The position numbers and the translations under genes are program-made. Shown one piece after another: positions 7,092 to 8,732 of a stretch of 8,732 nucleotides of DNA. The notes under the pieces are model-generated. The model was not told where the DNA came from. It worked only from the letters and a program-made list of their open reading frames with translations, and did not search any database. This DNA comes from JBGPIT01 sp041485125 (GTDB taxonomy: Bacteria > Desulfobacterota > Binatia > UTPRO1): NCBI GenBank assembly GCA_041485125.1, contig JBGPIT010000214.1, positions 1 to 8,732 on the forward strand. The letters run 5' to 3'. Numbering within the stretch: position 1 is the stretch's first letter; each line of letters starts with the position of its first letter.

Positions 7092-8038
7092 TGCCGGCGC
7101 CCAGTCCCGACGCCGGCGCGGAGCGCGCGCAGACCGCGCCGCAGACCGTCCTCGAGTACCTCGGCCGCGCCACCGAGTTTCTCGTGCGCCACGGCCGGCC
7201 GACCGCGCGCCTCGACGCCGAGGTGCTGCTGGCGTCGGTGCTGTCGACCGATCGCATCGGCGTCTACTTGCGCTTCGATCAGGCGCTCAGCCGGGTCGAG
7301 GCCGACGCCTACCGCGAGCTGGTGCGCCGGCGTGGAACCGGCGAGCCGGTCTCGCACATCACCGGACGGCGCGAGTTCTGGTCGCTGACGTTCACGATCA
7401 CGCCCGAGGTGCTGACGCCGCGACCCGAGACGGAGCTCGTCGTCGAGCGCGCGCTCGCCGCGATGCCCGATCGCGACGGCCGCTACCGCGTCCTCGACCT
7501 CGGCACCGGCAGCGGCGCGCTGGCGATCGCGCTCGCCAGCGAGCGCAAGGCCGCGCGCGTGGTCGCGCTCGATCGGTCGATGGCCGCGGCCGCCGTGGCG
7601 CTGGTGAATGCGCGCGGTCTCGGCGTCGGCGAGCGGGTCGACGTCGCGGTCGGCGAGTGGACGGCGGCGCTCCGTGCCGACGCGAGATTCGACGTGATCG
7701 TCAGCAACCCGCCCTACATCGTGACGTCGACGATCGACGAGCTGCCGGCGGAGGTGCGTCGCGAGCCGCGGCTCGCGCTCGACGGCGGCGCCGACGGGCT
7801 CGACGCCTATCGGCAGCTCGTCCCGGCGGCGCAGGCGCTGCTCGCGCCGGGCGGCACGCTTGCGGTCGAGGTCGGTCTCGGTCAAGCGGAAGCGGTGGCG
7901 GAGATCTTCACGCGTGTCGGCCTGATCGAGACGACGACCGGTGCCGATCTCGCCGGCATCGAGCGCGTGGTCTCGGGGCGGGCGGCGGGAACGGATGGGA
8001 GGGGGTGTGATGACGAAGATCGTGATCCACGGCGGTAA
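7091..8038 (+). CDS. prmC: Peptide chain release factor N(5)-glutamine methyltransferase
   Basis: PrmC (HemK) uses S-adenosylmethionine to methylate the glutamine of the GGQ motif in RF1 and RF2, raising termination efficiency. The 315-residue product has a helical N-terminal domain (about 17-90) with EPVSHITGRREFWSLTF (85-101), then LTPRPETELVVE (108-119), the SAM-binding loop VLDLGTGSGALAIALA (134-149), an acidic Asp161 after the second strand, and the catalytic NPPYI (206-210) that binds the target glutamine. RLALDGGADGLDAYRQL (227-243) is also family-typical. The last 20 or so residues, rich in Asp and Arg, run past the usual end at ERVVSGR and arise from the 29-nt overlap with murA. The start ATG overlaps the prfA stop as TGATG, so the enzyme is probably translated together with its substrate. 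Confidence 0.96.
7998..8003 (+). promoter_or_regulatory. Ribosome binding site of murA inside prmC
   Basis: GGAGGG lies 6 nt before the ATG at 8010, within prmC. It favours 8010 over the in-frame ATG at 7995, which it follows, and over the GTG at 8007. Confidence 0.65.
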
Positions 8039-8732
8039 GCGCCTGCGCGGCGTGGTGCGGGTGAGCGGCTCGAAGAACGCGGGCCTGCCGCTGCTGTTCG
8101 CGTCGTTGCTGACGGCCGAGCGCTGCACGCTGCGCGGCTTGCCGCGCGTCGTCGACATCACGACCACGCTCCGCCTCCTCGAACGGCTCGGCGTCGAGGT
8201 CGTCGACGGCGAGTTCCACACGGTGACGCTCGAGGCCCGTGCGCTCGCCTCGACCGAGGCGCCGTACGAGCTCGTGAAGACGATGCGCGCGTCGTTCCTG
8301 ACGCTCGGACCGCTGCTCGCGCGCACCGGACAGGCGCGGGTCTCGACGCCGGGCGGCTGCGCCATCGGCAGCCGCCCCGTCGACATCCATCTCGCCGGCC
8401 TCGAGCGGATGGGTGCCGCGATCCACCAGCGCCACGGCTACGTCGAGGCGCGCGCCGCGCGCCTGCGCGGCGCCAAGATCGTCCTCGACTTCGCCTCGGT
8501 CGGCGCGACCGAGAACCTGATGATGGCGGCGGCGCTCGCCGACGGCGTCAGCACGATCGAGAACGCGGCGCGTGAGCCGGAGATCGTCGACCTCGCCGAC
8601 GCGCTCACCGCCATGGGCGCGCGCATCGACGGTGCCGGCACGCCGCTGATCACCATCGACGGTGTGCGCGAGCTCGGCGGCTTCGACCACCAGGTGATCT
8701 GCGACCGCATCGAGTCGGGCACGCTGCTCCTC
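8010..8732 (+). CDS. murA: UDP-N-acetylglucosamine 1-carboxyvinyltransferase (partial, C-terminus beyond right edge)
   Basis: MurA transfers enolpyruvate from phosphoenolpyruvate to UDP-GlcNAc, the first committed step of peptidoglycan synthesis, in the cytoplasm. The window holds 241 of the usual roughly 420 residues. VSGSKNAGLPLL (18-29) carries the substrate-binding Lys22 and Asn23. YELVKTMRASFLTLGPLLAR (86-105) is the conserved active-site helix. PGGCAIGSRPVD (114-125) contains Cys117, equivalent to the PEP-reactive Cys115 of E. coli that fosfomycin alkylates; the Cys rather than Asp means the usual fosfomycin-sensitive form. FASVGATENLMMAAALADG (161-179) and NAAREPEIVDLADAL (185-199) complete the visible part. 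The gene starts inside prmC and should belong to the same transcript. Confidence 0.97.
   Translation, partial: MTKIVIHGGKRLRGVVRVSGSKNAGLPLLFASLLTAERCTLRGLPRVVDITTTLRLLERLGVEVVDGEFHTVTLEARALASTEAPYELVKTMRASFLTLGPLLARTGQARVSTPGGCAIGSRPVDIHLAGLERMGAAIHQRHGYVEARAARLRGAKIVLDFASVGATENLMMAAALADGVSTIENAAREPEIVDLADALTAMGARIDGAGTPLITIDGVRELGGFDHQVICDRIESGTLLL

Noticed and set aside
8003..8038. Extra Asp/Arg-rich tail of PrmC as a functional extension
   Set aside because: It lies mostly in the overlap with murA and looks like a by-product of gene overlap; composition is dictated by the murA frame.

Overview
The window is very GC-rich bacterial DNA with tightly packed genes, short or overlapping junctions and strong Shine-Dalgarno sites. 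The order rpmE - prfA - prmC - murA is familiar from Deltaproteobacteria-type genomes (Desulfobacterota, Myxococcota, Binatota and relatives), and I infer a free-living soil or sediment member of that broad group. Nothing here fixes the taxon. I see no mobile element, CRISPR array, tRNA or rRNA.

Left part (1-1994, minus strand): a three-gene operon read right to left. It encodes a nucleotidyltransferase-fold protein with a degraded metal motif (1275-1994), a TPM-domain (YgcG-type) secreted or membrane-anchored protein with a glycine-rich tail (373-1275), and a LemA-family lipoprotein that runs off the left edge (1-353). LemA and TPM proteins are frequent partners; the nucleotidyltransferase at the head of the operon is the unusual member.

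Middle part (2103-5630, plus strand): a CobS-like membrane protein that has lost the aspartate-rich motif of cobalamin synthase, then a full-length glycerol kinase GlpK, then an MFS permease of the FucP/FHS-like type whose start lies 32 nt inside glpK. The spacing suggests one transcript. GlpK would trap glycerol as glycerol 3-phosphate and the permease is a candidate supplier of this or a related substrate. No glpF or glpD is present.

Right part (5663-8732, plus strand): zinc-type ribosomal protein L31 (rpmE), a small hairpin and a strong intrinsic terminator, then prfA (release factor RF1), prmC (the methyltransferase that modifies the GGQ glutamine of RF1) and the start of murA (first committed step of peptidoglycan synthesis), cut by the right edge. 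prfA/prmC share one base at a TGATG junction and prmC/murA overlap by 29 nt, so these three are probably co-transcribed. This part is ordinary housekeeping.

The strongest candidate for something undescribed is the CobS-family pseudoenzyme linked to glpK and an FHS-like permease, followed by the nucleotidyltransferase-TPM-LemA operon.
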